A stretch of DNA of 64,000 nucleotides from positions 620,001 to 684,000 of the forward strand of contig NC_014532.2 in assembly GCF_000196875.2 (NCBI RefSeq), given 5' to 3'. The DNA is from Halomonas elongata DSM 2581. GTDB lineage: Bacteria > Pseudomonadota > Gammaproteobacteria > Pseudomonadales > Halomonadaceae. The translations under genes and the position numbers were made by a program. The notes beneath the pieces were generated by a model. The model did no database searches. It was not told where the DNA came from and saw nothing but the letters and a program-made list of their open reading frames with translations. Below, piece by piece: positions 8,615 through 16,979 of the stretch (position 1 is its first letter; every line of letters begins with the position of its first letter).

Positions 8615-9897
8615 GTTGGGCGATTCTAAGCGCCGGCCTGCTGGTCTTCCTGGGCAGCGGCGCCGTACTGGGAGCGGCCCTGGGGCTGACCGGCTTCATC
8701 CTGCTGCATTTCCAGGCTGGTGGAGCATCGGCGCTGGCGATCAATTCGGCGTGGAACCTGCTGACCGAGTTCACGCTCAGTGCCGTGCCGCTGTTCATCT
8801 TCCTGGGCGATATCCTGCTTGCCAGCGGCGTCTCCACTCGGGTCTACAACGGCCTGACGCCGCTGTTTCGACGGGTTCCCGGTCAGTTGCTGCATACCAA
8901 TATCGCTGTCTGCACATTGTTCGGGGCGGTGAGCGGGTCGAGTACCTCCACCGCGGCGGCGATCGGTTCAGTCGGTTATCCCGAGCTGAGCCAGCGTGGT
9001 TATTCGCCGCGCATGATCGTGGGTACGCTGGCGGCAGGTGGCACGCTCGGGTTGTTGATTCCTCCCAGTCTGGCGTTGCTTATCTACGGGGCGACCCAGA
9101 ACGTCTCGATCGGCAAGCTATTCCTGGCGGGCATGCTGCCCGGCCTGATGATCGCCATGGCGTTCTTCGGTTGGATCATGGTGCGCTCGAGCCTCGGTTC
9201 GTCGGTCGCACCACCGCGGGAAGAGAAGATGGACTGGGGCGCCGTGGGCCGCGGCCTGCTGGAAGTCTGGCCACTGCCGATCCTGATCTTCTTCGTGCTC
9301 GGCACCATCTACATGGGCATTGCGACGCCCACCGAGGCGGCGGCACTGGGGGTGACGGCCAGTATCGTGCTGGGCCTGACCTGGGGCGATCTCGACATGC
9401 CGAAGCTGTGGGGAGCCTTCAAGCACGCGTCGATGATGTTCGGGGCTATCGCCATGATCTTGATCGGCACCGTGATCCTGTCCCAGGCGGTGAGCCTGCT
9501 CGGCCTGCCCCGGGCCGCGGTCGATGCCATCGCCGGGCTGGGGCTGGATCGCTACGGCATCCTGCTGATGATCGTGCTCGTCTACCTGCTGCTCGGTTGC
9601 TTCTTCGACGGCATCTCCCTGCTGCTGATGACCCTGCCCATCACCTTTCCGATGGTCACCAGCCTGGGCTTCGATCCCGTCTGGTTCGGCGTCATCGTGA
9701 CGCTGCTGATGGAGATCGGCATGATCACGCCGCCGGTGGGACTCAACCTGTTCGTGCTCTGCTCGATCACGCGCAATGAGGTGACGTTGCCCGATGCTGC
9801 CTGGGCCTCGTTGCCCTATTGGTTGATCCTGCTGGGGGCGGTGGGCACCTTCACGGCCTTCCCGGAGCTGATTCTCTGGCTCCCCAATCTGATGTAG
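8611..9897 (+). CDS. TRAP transporter large permease (DctM family)
   Basis: A 428-residue permease with about a dozen hydrophobic segments; the GAVSGSSTSTAAAIGSVGYPEL region and TPTEAAALGV near the middle are conserved DctM features, and the C-terminus has the TPPVGLNLFVL motif. It forms the sodium-driven channel with DctQ. Start ATG at 8611 overlaps the DctQ stop by 4 nt. A hairpin follows about 10 nt after the stop. Confidence 0.92.
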   Translation: MSWAILSAGLLVFLGSGAVLGAALGLTGFILLHFQAGGASALAINSAWNLLTEFTLSAVPLFIFLGDILLASGVSTRVYNGLTPLFRRVPGQLLHTNIAVCTLFGAVSGSSTSTAAAIGSVGYPELSQRGYSPRMIVGTLAAGGTLGLLIPPSLALLIYGATQNVSIGKLFLAGMLPGLMIAMAFFGWIMVRSSLGSSVAPPREEKMDWGAVGRGLLEVWPLPILIFFVLGTIYMGIATPTEAAALGVTASIVLGLTWGDLDMPKLWGAFKHASMMFGAIAMILIGTVILSQAVSLLGLPRAAVDAIAGLGLDRYGILLMIVLVYLLLGCFFDGISLLLMTLPITFPMVTSLGFDPVWFGVIVTLLMEIGMITPPVGLNLFVLCSITRNEVTLPDAAWASLPYWLILLGAVGTFTAFPELILWLPNLM

Positions 9898-9906
9898 TCC
9901 GACGCT

Positions 9907-9924
9907 CTCGGCGGTCACGCCGAG
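9907..9924 (+). terminator. Hairpin after the first TRAP operon
   Basis: Stem CTCGGCG-GTCA-CGCCGAG, 7 bp with a 4-nt loop, followed by GGGCTTT. The T run is short, so this is a probable but weak terminator. Nothing else is recognised in the 174 nt before the next gene. Confidence 0.5.
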
Positions 9925-10071
9925 GGGCTTTCCAGGGGCACTGGGCGCGTCGACCACGCCTCGTGCCCCGCCCGGCACCTCTCGGGGCGGTGTATACCGG
10001 CCGCGCCGGCTACTCTTCCAACATCCCTTAATCAGGTCCGGTCGAGATGACAATGCTCACCGGTCACAGAT

Positions 10072-11115
10072 ATGGCGAAAAGCGCCCGATTCGACAGTCC
10101 CCTGATCAGCAAGAACCGGGCCTTCATCGAGGTGGAGACCGGCGAGGCTCCGATCGTCGACAGCCGGCGAATTGCCTTTGTCCTGTTCGAGCATTTCTCC
10201 TTGATGGCCTTCACCGGGGCGATGGATGCCCTGGTGACGGCCAATCTGGTCAAGGCACCGGTGGAGTACGAGGTTACGGTCGTGAGCATCGATGGTCGCC
10301 GGGCCATGAGCGACCTGGGCATCGAAGTCGCCGTCGACGATTCCCTGGAGGATCTCCAGGAAGAGACGCTCGATTACCTCATACTGTGCGGTGGCTATCG
10401 CCTCGAGATGCATGCAACTCCCGAGCTCAGGGTTAAACTTCGTGCCGCGGACTACGCGGGGTGCATGCTGGGAGGGCTTTGGAACGGCGCGTATTTCATT
10501 GCCGAGGCTGGCCTGCTGGATGGATACGAATGCGCCTTCCATCCCGACGGGCGCGCCATGATGCTGGAAGAGTTCCCGGCGGTGACAATCTCCTCGCAGA
10601 ACCATGTCCTGGATCGTGACCGGGTGAGTTGCGCCGGCGCCAACAGCTCTCTGGACATGATGCTGTCGATCATTAGCCGGGACTGCGATATAGCCTGTAT
10701 CAGTGCCATCGAGGAGGTGCTGAGCTGTGACAAGGCCGCGGAGGCGATCGATACCTCCGTGATCAGCATCGACCGGGACCTGTCGTTGCCGCAGTCGCTC
10801 AGGAATGCGCTGGAGCTGATGCACCACAATATCGACGAGCCATTGTCGATCGGTGAACTGGCGACCTGTGTCGATGTCTCGAGGCGCCAACTGGAACGCC
10901 TGTTCGGCCGCTGCCTGGAGACGACACCGGCGCGCTACTATCTGGAACTGCGCCTGACCCGGGCGCGACAACTATTGCAGCAGACCAACAAGGATCTCGC
11001 CGATATCGCCGTGGCGGCGGGGTTCGTCAGTATTTCCCACTTTCGCCGTTGCTTCAGTCAACTGTTCGGCGTTTCGCCCGGGCGCTTCCGCAAAGCGTCG
11101 CGCCAGGCCCGGTGA
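10072..11115 (+). CDS. AraC-family regulator with DJ-1/PfpI domain (ArgR/GlxA type)
   Basis: A 347-residue regulator. Residues about 30-200 form a DJ-1/PfpI-like domain in which the usual catalytic cysteine loop is replaced (GGLWNGAYFIAEAGLLDG), so it should sense ligand rather than catalyse. Residues about 240-345 carry two AraC helix-turn-helices (IGELATCVDVSRRQLERLF and LADIAVAAGFVSISHFRRCF). Relatives include Pseudomonas ArgR, GbdR and CdhR, which respond to arginine or quaternary amines. It converges on an AotJQMP-like transporter with AstE beyond it, which favours an ArgR-like role; this is inference from context. Confidence 0.85.
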   Translation: MAKSARFDSPLISKNRAFIEVETGEAPIVDSRRIAFVLFEHFSLMAFTGAMDALVTANLVKAPVEYEVTVVSIDGRRAMSDLGIEVAVDDSLEDLQEETLDYLILCGGYRLEMHATPELRVKLRAADYAGCMLGGLWNGAYFIAEAGLLDGYECAFHPDGRAMMLEEFPAVTISSQNHVLDRDRVSCAGANSSLDMMLSIISRDCDIACISAIEEVLSCDKAAEAIDTSVISIDRDLSLPQSLRNALELMHHNIDEPLSIGELATCVDVSRRQLERLFGRCLETTPARYYLELRLTRARQLLQQTNKDLADIAVAAGFVSISHFRRCFSQLFGVSPGRFRKASRQAR

Positions 11116-11154
11116 CGGTCGCTCGGGCTGACTCGCATGAGATGCCCAAACGCA

Positions 11155-11180
11155 CGCGGCCCCTGTTTCCAGGGGCCGCG
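11155..11180. terminator. Hairpin terminator between convergent regulator and ABC-transporter genes
   Basis: Perfect 11-bp G+C stem (11155-11165 with 11170-11180) and TTTC loop, placed between two convergent genes. There is no clear T run on the plus strand and only TGCGTTT on the minus strand, so it probably acts in both directions but is not a classical terminator. Confidence 0.65.
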
Positions 11181-11209
11181 AAGCGTCGATGTGCGGCAGG
11201 ACGAGAGAC

Positions 11210-11977
11210 TTACTCGCTGAAGTACTTGGACTCGATTTCGGCGTAGGTGCCGTTTTCCTTCAGAGTGGCGAGTGCCTCGTTGAAGGCCGCGGCCAGTTCC
11301 TCGTCGCGCTTGCGGAAGGCGATACCGAAGCCGTCGCCGAAGTATTGCTTGGGCTCGGTGATCTGCTCGCCCACGGTCTTGTAGTCACCCGCCTCGCTGT
11401 CGAGCAGGGTGGACTTGCCCACCGGGAAGTCGAGGAAGACGATGTCCAGGCGGCCGGAATCCATGTCCAGGACCATGTCGTCGGCGGTGGCGTAACGGTT
11501 CACGTCGGCCACGTCGCCGTACATGTCGGTGACATAGTTGTCCTGCAGCGTACCGCGCTGCACGCCGATGGACATGTCCTCGAGCGTTTCGGCGTCGGGC
11601 GTTTCGATTTCGCTGTCCGCCGGTGCGAACCAGGCGGAGGGCGGAGTGAAGTAGGGATCGGAGAACAGCACCTGCTCACGGCGTTTGTCGTTGATGGTCA
11701 TTGACGACATGATGGCGTCGTACTTGCGGGCCATCAGGCCGGGGATGATGCCGTCCCATCCCTGAACGACCCACTCGCACTCGATGCCGATCTCTTCGCA
11801 CATGGCGTTGCCGAGCTCGATGTCGAAGCCGGTCAGTTCGCCATCGGCCGTGCGATATTCCATGGGCTCGTAGGGCACGTCGACACCGATGCGGATGTCG
11901 CGGACCTCGGCGTTGGCGACACCGGCGATCATGCCGGCGCCCAGCACGCCGATGCTCAGGAGCTTGTTGAGTTTCAT
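11210..11977 (-). CDS. Basic amino acid ABC transporter substrate-binding protein (AotJ/HisJ/ArgT type)
   Basis: A 255-residue periplasmic protein with a signal peptide (about residues 1-23, ending VANAEV) and a type II binding fold of SBP family 3. The opening IRIGVDVPYEPMEYRTADGELTGFD, the WDGIIPGLMARKYDAIMSSM segment and the hinge strand GIAFRK match lysine/arginine/ornithine and histidine binding proteins. It is the last gene of the minus-strand ABC cluster, after a 141-nt gap containing a hairpin. The likely ligand is arginine, ornithine or histidine; AstE nearby favours arginine/ornithine. Confidence 0.88.
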   Translation of the reverse strand: MKLNKLLSIGVLGAGMIAGVANAEVRDIRIGVDVPYEPMEYRTADGELTGFDIELGNAMCEEIGIECEWVVQGWDGIIPGLMARKYDAIMSSMTINDKRREQVLFSDPYFTPPSAWFAPADSEIETPDAETLEDMSIGVQRGTLQDNYVTDMYGDVADVNRYATADDMVLDMDSGRLDIVFLDFPVGKSTLLDSEAGDYKTVGEQITEPKQYFGDGFGIAFRKRDEELAAAFNEALATLKENGTYAEIESKYFSE

Positions 11978-12075
11978 AGGTAGTTTTCCCTTTTTGTTGA
12001 TAGCTTCACCGCGGGAGCGCGAGCCGCCCTGGGTGATGACCTATCCACCATAGCCGAAGGCCGGGTGGGTCGAAA

Positions 12076-12117
12076 GACCGTGAACGAACGCCGTGAACCA
12101 ACGTTCGTTCGACGGTC
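12076..12117 (-). promoter_or_regulatory. Intercistronic hairpin between permease and binding-protein genes
   Basis: Inverted repeat with arms GACCGT plus GAACGAACG (12076-12090) pairing with CGTTCGTTC and ACGGTC (12102-12117), one bulged base and an 11-nt loop; on the minus strand it is followed by TTTCG. It lies between the inner-membrane genes and the binding-protein gene. It may be a partial terminator or an RNA-processing or stabilising structure that sets different levels of the two parts. Confidence 0.6.
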
Positions 12118-12118
12118 G

Positions 12119-12850
12119 TCAGCCGCTGGCCGGCTTGAGATGGGCGAGTAGCCGCTTCTCCAGGTGGCGGAAGAAGTAGATGATCGTGAACGTCAGGCAG
12201 AGGTAGATGGCCGCGACGAACAGGAAGGCGTCGAAGGGCGCGTAGAAGCGCGCATAGACGAAACGGGCCGCCCCGGTCAGGTCCATGATGGTCACCACAC
12301 TGGCGATGGCGCTGGCATGGAGCATGAAGATCACCTCGTTGCCATAGGCCGGCAGGGCGCGGCGGAAGGCGCTGGGCAATACGATGCGTCGCAGCATCAG
12401 GGCGCGGGACATGCCGTAGGCGCGGGCGGCTTCGATCTCGCCCTTGGGCGTCGACTTGATGGCGCCGCGGAATATCTCGGTGGTGTAGGCGCCGGTATTC
12501 AGCGTGAAGGCGATCAATGCCGGCACGAAGGGCTTCTCGAGGATGACCCACAGCCAGGTGTCCTGGATGCCCTCGACGAAGACCACGCCGTAGTAGATCA
12601 GGTAGAGCTGGACCAGCAGCGGCGTGCCCCGGAACACATAGCAATAGAAGAAGATCGGCAGGCGAATCCAGGCATGCTTGGAACCGCGGCCGATGGCCAG
12701 TGGCACGGCCAGCACCAGGCCGATGATCAGCGAGAGGAAGACCAGTTGGACGGTGGTCACCAGGCCTTCGCCATAGTAGGAGAGGGTCTGCAGGGTGAAG
12801 ATGCTGTTGTCGGCCAGTTGGGCCTGCAGCCAGTTCATCAGGCTTTCCAT
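12119..12850 (-). CDS. Amino acid ABC transporter permease (HisM/AotM type)
   Basis: A 243-residue inner-membrane protein with about five transmembrane helices. It carries the polar amino acid permease signature FRGTPLLVQLYLIYYG and an EAA loop (EIEAARAYGMSRALMLRRIVLP) that docks on the ATPase. Its start overlaps the preceding permease stop by one base (TGATG), indicating translational coupling. It pairs with the HisQ-type subunit. Confidence 0.9.
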   Translation of the reverse strand: MESLMNWLQAQLADNSIFTLQTLSYYGEGLVTTVQLVFLSLIIGLVLAVPLAIGRGSKHAWIRLPIFFYCYVFRGTPLLVQLYLIYYGVVFVEGIQDTWLWVILEKPFVPALIAFTLNTGAYTTEIFRGAIKSTPKGEIEAARAYGMSRALMLRRIVLPSAFRRALPAYGNEVIFMLHASAIASVVTIMDLTGAARFVYARFYAPFDAFLFVAAIYLCLTFTIIYFFRHLEKRLLAHLKPASG

Positions 12851-13554
12851 CAGTCCGCCTCCCCGTAGCCGATGTCATAGCGCTTCTGCAGTCGCGCGAA
12901 GCCCCATTCGGAGACGCTGGCGATCAGCAGATAGACGATGGCGACGATGATCATGAAGGTGAAGGGCTCGCGGGTGGCCTTGGAGGCCTCGGCGGCTACC
13001 CGGACCATGTCGGAGAGGCCGATCACCGAGACCAGCGCGGTGGTCTTGAGCAGTACCATCCAGTTGTTCGAGAGCCCCGGCAGGGCGTGACGCATCATCT
13101 GCGGGAAGCGGATGCGGCGGAACACCAGCCAGTGGGACATGCCATAGGCGCGCCCGGCTTCGATCTGGCCGTTGTCCACGGCAAGGAAGGCGCCGCGAAA
13201 CGTTTCGCCCATGTAGGCCCCGAAGATCAGGCCGATGGTCACCACGCCGGCGACGAATTCGTTGATGTTGATGAAGATGTCGATGTCGAACCGGGCGTAG
13301 AGCCAGTCGGTGAACATGTTGACGCCGATCTGGCCGCCGAAGAACAGCAGCATCATCAACACCAGGTCGGGCACCCCGCGGATCAGGGTGGTGTAGAGGG
13401 TGCCGAGGCGATGCAGCAGCCAGTTGCGCGACATCTTGGCGCTGGCGGTGATCAAGCCGAGTACGACGGCGAGTATCAGCGACAGAACCGCCAGTTCGAC
13501 GGTGACCAGGGCGCCTTCCGCGAGGCGCGGGCCGTAGCCGTGCAGGTCGATCAT
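12850..13554 (-). CDS. Amino acid ABC transporter permease (HisQ/AotQ type)
   Basis: A 234-residue inner-membrane subunit; motifs are LIRGVPDLVLMMLLFFGGQ and the EAA loop QIEAGRAYGMSHWLVFRRIRFPQMMRHALPG (residues about 150-180). The insertion around GVNMFTDWLYARFDIDIF is typical of HisQ relatives. It lies between the ATPase gene (24 nt upstream) and the HisM-type permease (1-nt overlap). Confidence 0.9.
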   Translation of the reverse strand: MIDLHGYGPRLAEGALVTVELAVLSLILAVVLGLITASAKMSRNWLLHRLGTLYTTLIRGVPDLVLMMLLFFGGQIGVNMFTDWLYARFDIDIFININEFVAGVVTIGLIFGAYMGETFRGAFLAVDNGQIEAGRAYGMSHWLVFRRIRFPQMMRHALPGLSNNWMVLLKTTALVSVIGLSDMVRVAAEASKATREPFTFMIIVAIVYLLIASVSEWGFARLQKRYDIGYGEAD

Positions 13555-13578
13555 GGGAGTCTCCTCATCCGGGTCGCC

Positions 13579-14349
13579 TCAGTGCTTGGGCGCCAGGAAC
13601 TGCTTGAGCCGCTCGGAGGTCGGGTTGCCGAGGACCTGATCGGGCGGTCCGGCTTCCTCTACCTGCCCCTGGTGCAGGTAGATCACCTGGGTGGAGACGT
13701 CGCGGGCGAAGGCCATCTCGTGGGTCACCACGATCATGGTGCGGCCTTCCTCGGCGAGATCTCGCATGACCTTGAGCACGTCGCCGACCAGTTCCGGGTC
13801 CAGCGCCGAGGTGGGCTCGTCGAACAGCATCACTTCCGGATCCATGGCCAGTGCCCTGGCGATGGCGCCGCGCTGTTGCTGGCCGCCGGAGAGCTGTGCC
13901 GGATAGTAGTCGGCGCGGTCTGCGAGGCCGACACGCTCGAGCAGTTGCCGGGCGTGTTCGATCGCCTCGCGCTTCGACTTGCCGAGCACATGGACCGGCG
14001 CCTCGATGACGTTCTCGAGCAGCGTCATGTGGGCCCACAGATTGAAGCTCTGGAACACCATGGAAAGCTTGGCGCGCATGTCGACGACCTGCTTCCAGTC
14101 GGCCGGCTCGCGGCCGTGGCGCGTTTCCTTGAAGCGGATGGACTCGCCGTGAACGATCAACTCGCCCTCGTTGGGCTGTTCCAGCAGATTCATGCAGCGC
14201 AGGAAGGTGCTCTTGCCGGAGCCGGAGGCTCCGATGAGGGTGATGACGTCACCCTTGTGGGCCTGCAGGGACAGGCCCTTGAGGACTTCTGTATCGCCGA
14301 AGCGCTTGGTGATGTTGCGCACTTCCAGCGGGATCGGGGTATCGGCCAT
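13579..14349 (-). CDS. Amino acid ABC transporter ATP-binding protein (HisP/AotP type)
   Basis: A 256-residue ATPase of the polar amino acid family: Walker A GASGSGKST, Q-loop VFQSFNLWAHMT, signature LSGGQQQR, Walker B VMLFDEPTSALDPE and H-loop VVTHEM. It is the first gene of the minus-strand operon ATPase-HisQ-HisM-binding protein. The order differs from Pseudomonas aotJQMOP, in which the binding-protein gene is first. Confidence 0.93.
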   Translation of the reverse strand: MADTPIPLEVRNITKRFGDTEVLKGLSLQAHKGDVITLIGASGSGKSTFLRCMNLLEQPNEGELIVHGESIRFKETRHGREPADWKQVVDMRAKLSMVFQSFNLWAHMTLLENVIEAPVHVLGKSKREAIEHARQLLERVGLADRADYYPAQLSGGQQQRGAIARALAMDPEVMLFDEPTSALDPELVGDVLKVMRDLAEEGRTMIVVTHEMAFARDVSTQVIYLHQGQVEEAGPPDQVLGNPTSERLKQFLAPKH

Positions 14350-14512
14350 GAAGCGGACTCCAGTTCGGGTAAGGTCGCCTGGGTCGGGACCGGGCAGCGT
14401 GTGGGCCGGCGCGAAAAGGTGGGCGATTCTAACAGGCCAGACGGTTGTCGACAGGCCGTGTTGTGTCTTCGAGGGTGCGACCTTGGTCTATGGAGGCAGT
14501 GGTTCGATGCAT

Positions 14513-14539
14513 AAAATAACTCCAAGTTGTTGTTATTTT
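14513..14539. promoter_or_regulatory. A+T-rich inverted repeat upstream of the ABC operon
   Basis: AAAATAAC (14513-14520) and GTTATTTT (14532-14539) form an 8-bp dyad with an 11-nt spacer in the 232-nt gap between astE and the ATPase gene. The surrounding 50 nt are clearly A+T-rich in a G+C-rich region. It may be the operator or promoter of the minus-strand ABC operon; the protein that binds is unknown. No other feature was recognised in this gap. Confidence 0.4.
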
Positions 14540-14581
14540 GCAGTTTTATTGATCGTTTGAGAAGCGTTTAAGACGTGAATA

Positions 14582-15571
14582 TCACGTCTCTTCATCCGGG
14601 ACGGGTGTCACCAGCAGGGCCGCCCGAGCGCCGAGTTCGACCCTGGCGTTGGGGAATACCACACGCAAGGGGGTGTCGCCGACGGTGAAGGGGCCGGCCT
14701 CGGCATCCTCCGCCAGGCGCGTGCCGGGAGCGAATTCGGTGAAATTCGGTGTGTCGTCGGGAAAGCATAGCCGGAAGGCCTCGGCATGGCGGAACAGCTC
14801 GTGCTCGACCCGGAAGAAGGCCATCCGCGAAGGGGACGCCGAGGCGGGTTCGCGCCCCTCGAGCAGCGCATCGAGCAATTGACCCATGGGGGCCAGCGGG
14901 GCGAGATCGTTGGCACCGAAGGGCAGGGCGCGTCCCAGCTCCAGGGTGAAGGCCTGAGCGCCGTGGTAATGCTTGCCGTAGTGGGAGAAGGTCCAGCTAT
15001 GGTCGTGCTGGTGAAGCACTGCCTGGATGTCGGCGCCGGCCAGCCATTGCCATTGCTCCGGCGTGGTGACGGCATCGGCAAAGGGCTCCACCGCGAAGCG
15101 CGGGTACTGGCTGTCGCGGATCGCCGTGTGCAGGTCGTAGTGCAAACGGGTACGGCCCGGGTGGCGGACATAGAAAGTATCCACCGCTTCCATCAGTTGG
15201 CGCGCTCGATCCGGCTCCATGCCGTCTTCGGCCAGGTCGCGACGGAACAGGCGATTGAGGTTGGTGTTGACGAAGCGCGTACCGGCGCGGATGGCCTCGA
15301 GGTTGCCTAGGATCACCAGCACGGGGCTGCCCAATCGCAGCAGGCCGGCTTCCAGGCGAGCCAGGCTGGCACCGAGCAGCTCGATGGGGGCCGTTTCGTT
15401 GCCGTGGATGCCGGCTGACAGCACCACCGCGGGTGTCCGTGTCTCGTCGGCAGTCGGCGTGAGTTCCAGCAGCCCCGGGCCGAGGACGCGGAAACGTCCG
15501 CCGGGGATGTCGCCCTGTACGGGTGCCGAGACCGATCCGTCCAGACTCCGTTCCAGCCAGTCAGCCAGCAT
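14582..15571 (-). CDS. astE: Succinylglutamate desuccinylase
   Basis: Zinc carboxypeptidase-fold enzyme of 329 residues that hydrolyses N-succinylglutamate to glutamate and succinate, the last step of the arginine succinyltransferase (AST) pathway. Zinc and catalytic marks are AGIHGNETAPIE (H and E ligands), NTNLNRLF, YDLHTAIR (third ligand histidine) and the glutamate in AFTLELGRA. Length matches AstE. The other ast genes are not in the window. The nearby basic amino acid transporter and ArgR-like regulator make an arginine-use locus likely; the related protein AotO is an alternative name given the position beside an aot-like operon. Confidence 0.85.
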   Translation of the reverse strand: MLADWLERSLDGSVSAPVQGDIPGGRFRVLGPGLLELTPTADETRTPAVVLSAGIHGNETAPIELLGASLARLEAGLLRLGSPVLVILGNLEAIRAGTRFVNTNLNRLFRRDLAEDGMEPDRARQLMEAVDTFYVRHPGRTRLHYDLHTAIRDSQYPRFAVEPFADAVTTPEQWQWLAGADIQAVLHQHDHSWTFSHYGKHYHGAQAFTLELGRALPFGANDLAPLAPMGQLLDALLEGREPASASPSRMAFFRVEHELFRHAEAFRLCFPDDTPNFTEFAPGTRLAEDAEAGPFTVGDTPLRVVFPNARVELGARAALLVTPVPDEET

Positions 15572-15787
15572 GGCGGTCGTTCCGGCAGGGCGTGAAGGCG
15601 TTGTCGACGCTCGAGCGTCGCAGGCATGGCACGGTGATCATGTCGCTCCCGGTCGTGGTTTCGTTATTGGCCTGGCTACCTTCATCACTGTCGAGGGCAG
15701 GCTCAATACCCGGCGTCGACTTGATGAAAGAGGCGGGTGCGATAATGAAAAGCCACGCCGGGAGCGTGAGCGTCAGTCAGCGGGCTC

Positions 15788-16807
15788 TCAGGCGCCGCGA
15801 GCTGCGGTATACAGCGTATAGATCGACTGGCTCGCGGTCATCAGCAGACGATTGCGATCCTCCCCCGTGAAGCAGACGTTGGCGCAGATCTCGGGGAGCA
15901 GGACGCGGCCGATCAAGGTGCCGTCCGGGGCGAAGACACTGACGCCGTCGATGCCTTCGCCGCCGGAGGTTCCCACCCAGAGATTGCCATCCGCGTCGCA
16001 GGTCAGGCCGTCGTAACCTTCCTCGCGACTTTCGACGAGTCGTTTGGTGTTGTTCAGCGCCTTGCCGTCCTCGGTCAGGGTGAAGCGCGTGATGGTGGCC
16101 GGTTGGTCCGGATGGTGGGAAGGCGCGGTATCGGTAACGTACAGGCTGCGGCCATCCGGTCCCAGGGCGATGCCGTTGGGCTTGTAGAGTTCGGTGGTCA
16201 GTACCTTGGGTTCGGCCATGCCGTCTTCCCAGTAGTAGACCGCCGTGTCCAGTTGTAGCTCGCGGCGCTGCCCTTCATAGTCGATATGGGCGCCATAACC
16301 CGGATCGGTGAAGATCAGGCCTCCGCTCTCCAGGGCGACGACATCGTTGGGCGCATTGAGTGGCTTGTCATCGTAGCGTTCCGCCAGCACGCTCATGCTG
16401 CCGTCCCATTCGTAGCGTACGACGCGCGCGGGAGAATGTTCGCAGGCGATCAGGCGGCCCCGGTTGTCGAAGGTGTGGCCGTTCGAGTGGCCGACCTTGT
16501 GTCGCAGCACCGAGACCTCACCGGTCGTTTCGTCCCAGCGCATCTGCCGGGCCCGGGGGATGTCGCTGAAGACGGCATAACGACCCACGGCGTTCCAGGC
16601 CGGCCCTTCGAGCCACAGGCCGCCGGTCCACTGGCGTTCCAGGGGCGTGTTGAACAGCATGTAACGCTCGAATCGCTCGTCGATGACCTGCCAGGTGCTG
16701 TCAGGGTAACGCGATGGCGCCGTGTTGCCGGCCAGCAGGTTCGGCGCAGCGGCGGCTGCCCCGAGGGCCACGGAGGCGGTGAGAAACTGGCGTCGTTCCA
16801 GTGTCAT
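15788..16807 (-). CDS. Exported SMP-30/gluconolactonase-like protein with Tat-type signal
   Basis: A 339-residue protein. It starts with a twin-arginine-like leader (LERRQFLTASVALGAAAAAP), so it should be periplasmic. The rest is a six-bladed beta-propeller of the SMP-30/gluconolactonase/LRE family: WLEGPAWN (metal-ligand glutamate), PNDVVALESGG, TDPGYG, KPNGIALGPDG and GYDGLTCDADGNLWVGTSGG. These residues suggest a calcium- or zinc-dependent lactonase or esterase. It is divergent from a methyltransferase, and the 172-nt gap between them holds a TGTAT-N3-ATACA palindrome also found at the hydroxyproline genes. Substrate unknown. Confidence 0.82.
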   Translation of the reverse strand: MTLERRQFLTASVALGAAAAAPNLLAGNTAPSRYPDSTWQVIDERFERYMLFNTPLERQWTGGLWLEGPAWNAVGRYAVFSDIPRARQMRWDETTGEVSVLRHKVGHSNGHTFDNRGRLIACEHSPARVVRYEWDGSMSVLAERYDDKPLNAPNDVVALESGGLIFTDPGYGAHIDYEGQRRELQLDTAVYYWEDGMAEPKVLTTELYKPNGIALGPDGRSLYVTDTAPSHHPDQPATITRFTLTEDGKALNNTKRLVESREEGYDGLTCDADGNLWVGTSGGEGIDGVSVFAPDGTLIGRVLLPEICANVCFTGEDRNRLLMTASQSIYTLYTAARGA

Positions 16808-16886
16808 GCGTGAGTTCCTTGTCGTTGTTGGACAGATCGGCGGACTGGGTTGCCCGTATCTTCAGCGTATGTGGTGGCAGCCAACA

Positions 16887-16899
16887 TGTATGTTATACA
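16887..16899. promoter_or_regulatory. TGTAT-N3-ATACA palindrome (putative GntR/FCD operator, site 1)
   Basis: TGTATGTTATACA, a perfect 5+5 dyad (6+6 as ATGTAT/ATACAT at 16886-16900) with a 3-nt centre. It sits about 80 nt from each of the divergent genes for the SMP-30-like protein and the methyltransferase. The same motif recurs at 18922, 27415 and 27561. Confidence 0.55.
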
Positions 16900-16979
16900 T
16901 TTTGACGATATGGCGTCGTCTCACCGGCCGGCAGTCCCGTCGTCATGGGAGTCAAGGGGAAAGGAAACGGAGACAACGG

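Noticed and set aside
8626..8895. Minus-strand small open frames inside dctM
   Set aside because: They are antisense shadows with no SD and no domain.
13087..14514. Plus-strand open frame of 475 codons across the ABC-transporter genes
   Set aside because: It lies antisense to HisQ- and HisP-type genes that have full motifs and SD sequences; its product is low-complexity (rich in H, D, E, G) as expected from the complement of high-G+C coding DNA.
16722..16979. N-terminal extension of the methyltransferase to an upstream ATG
   Set aside because: It would run through the divergent promoter region and the palindrome at 16887, and overlap the start of the SMP-30 gene; ATG 16980 has a good SD.
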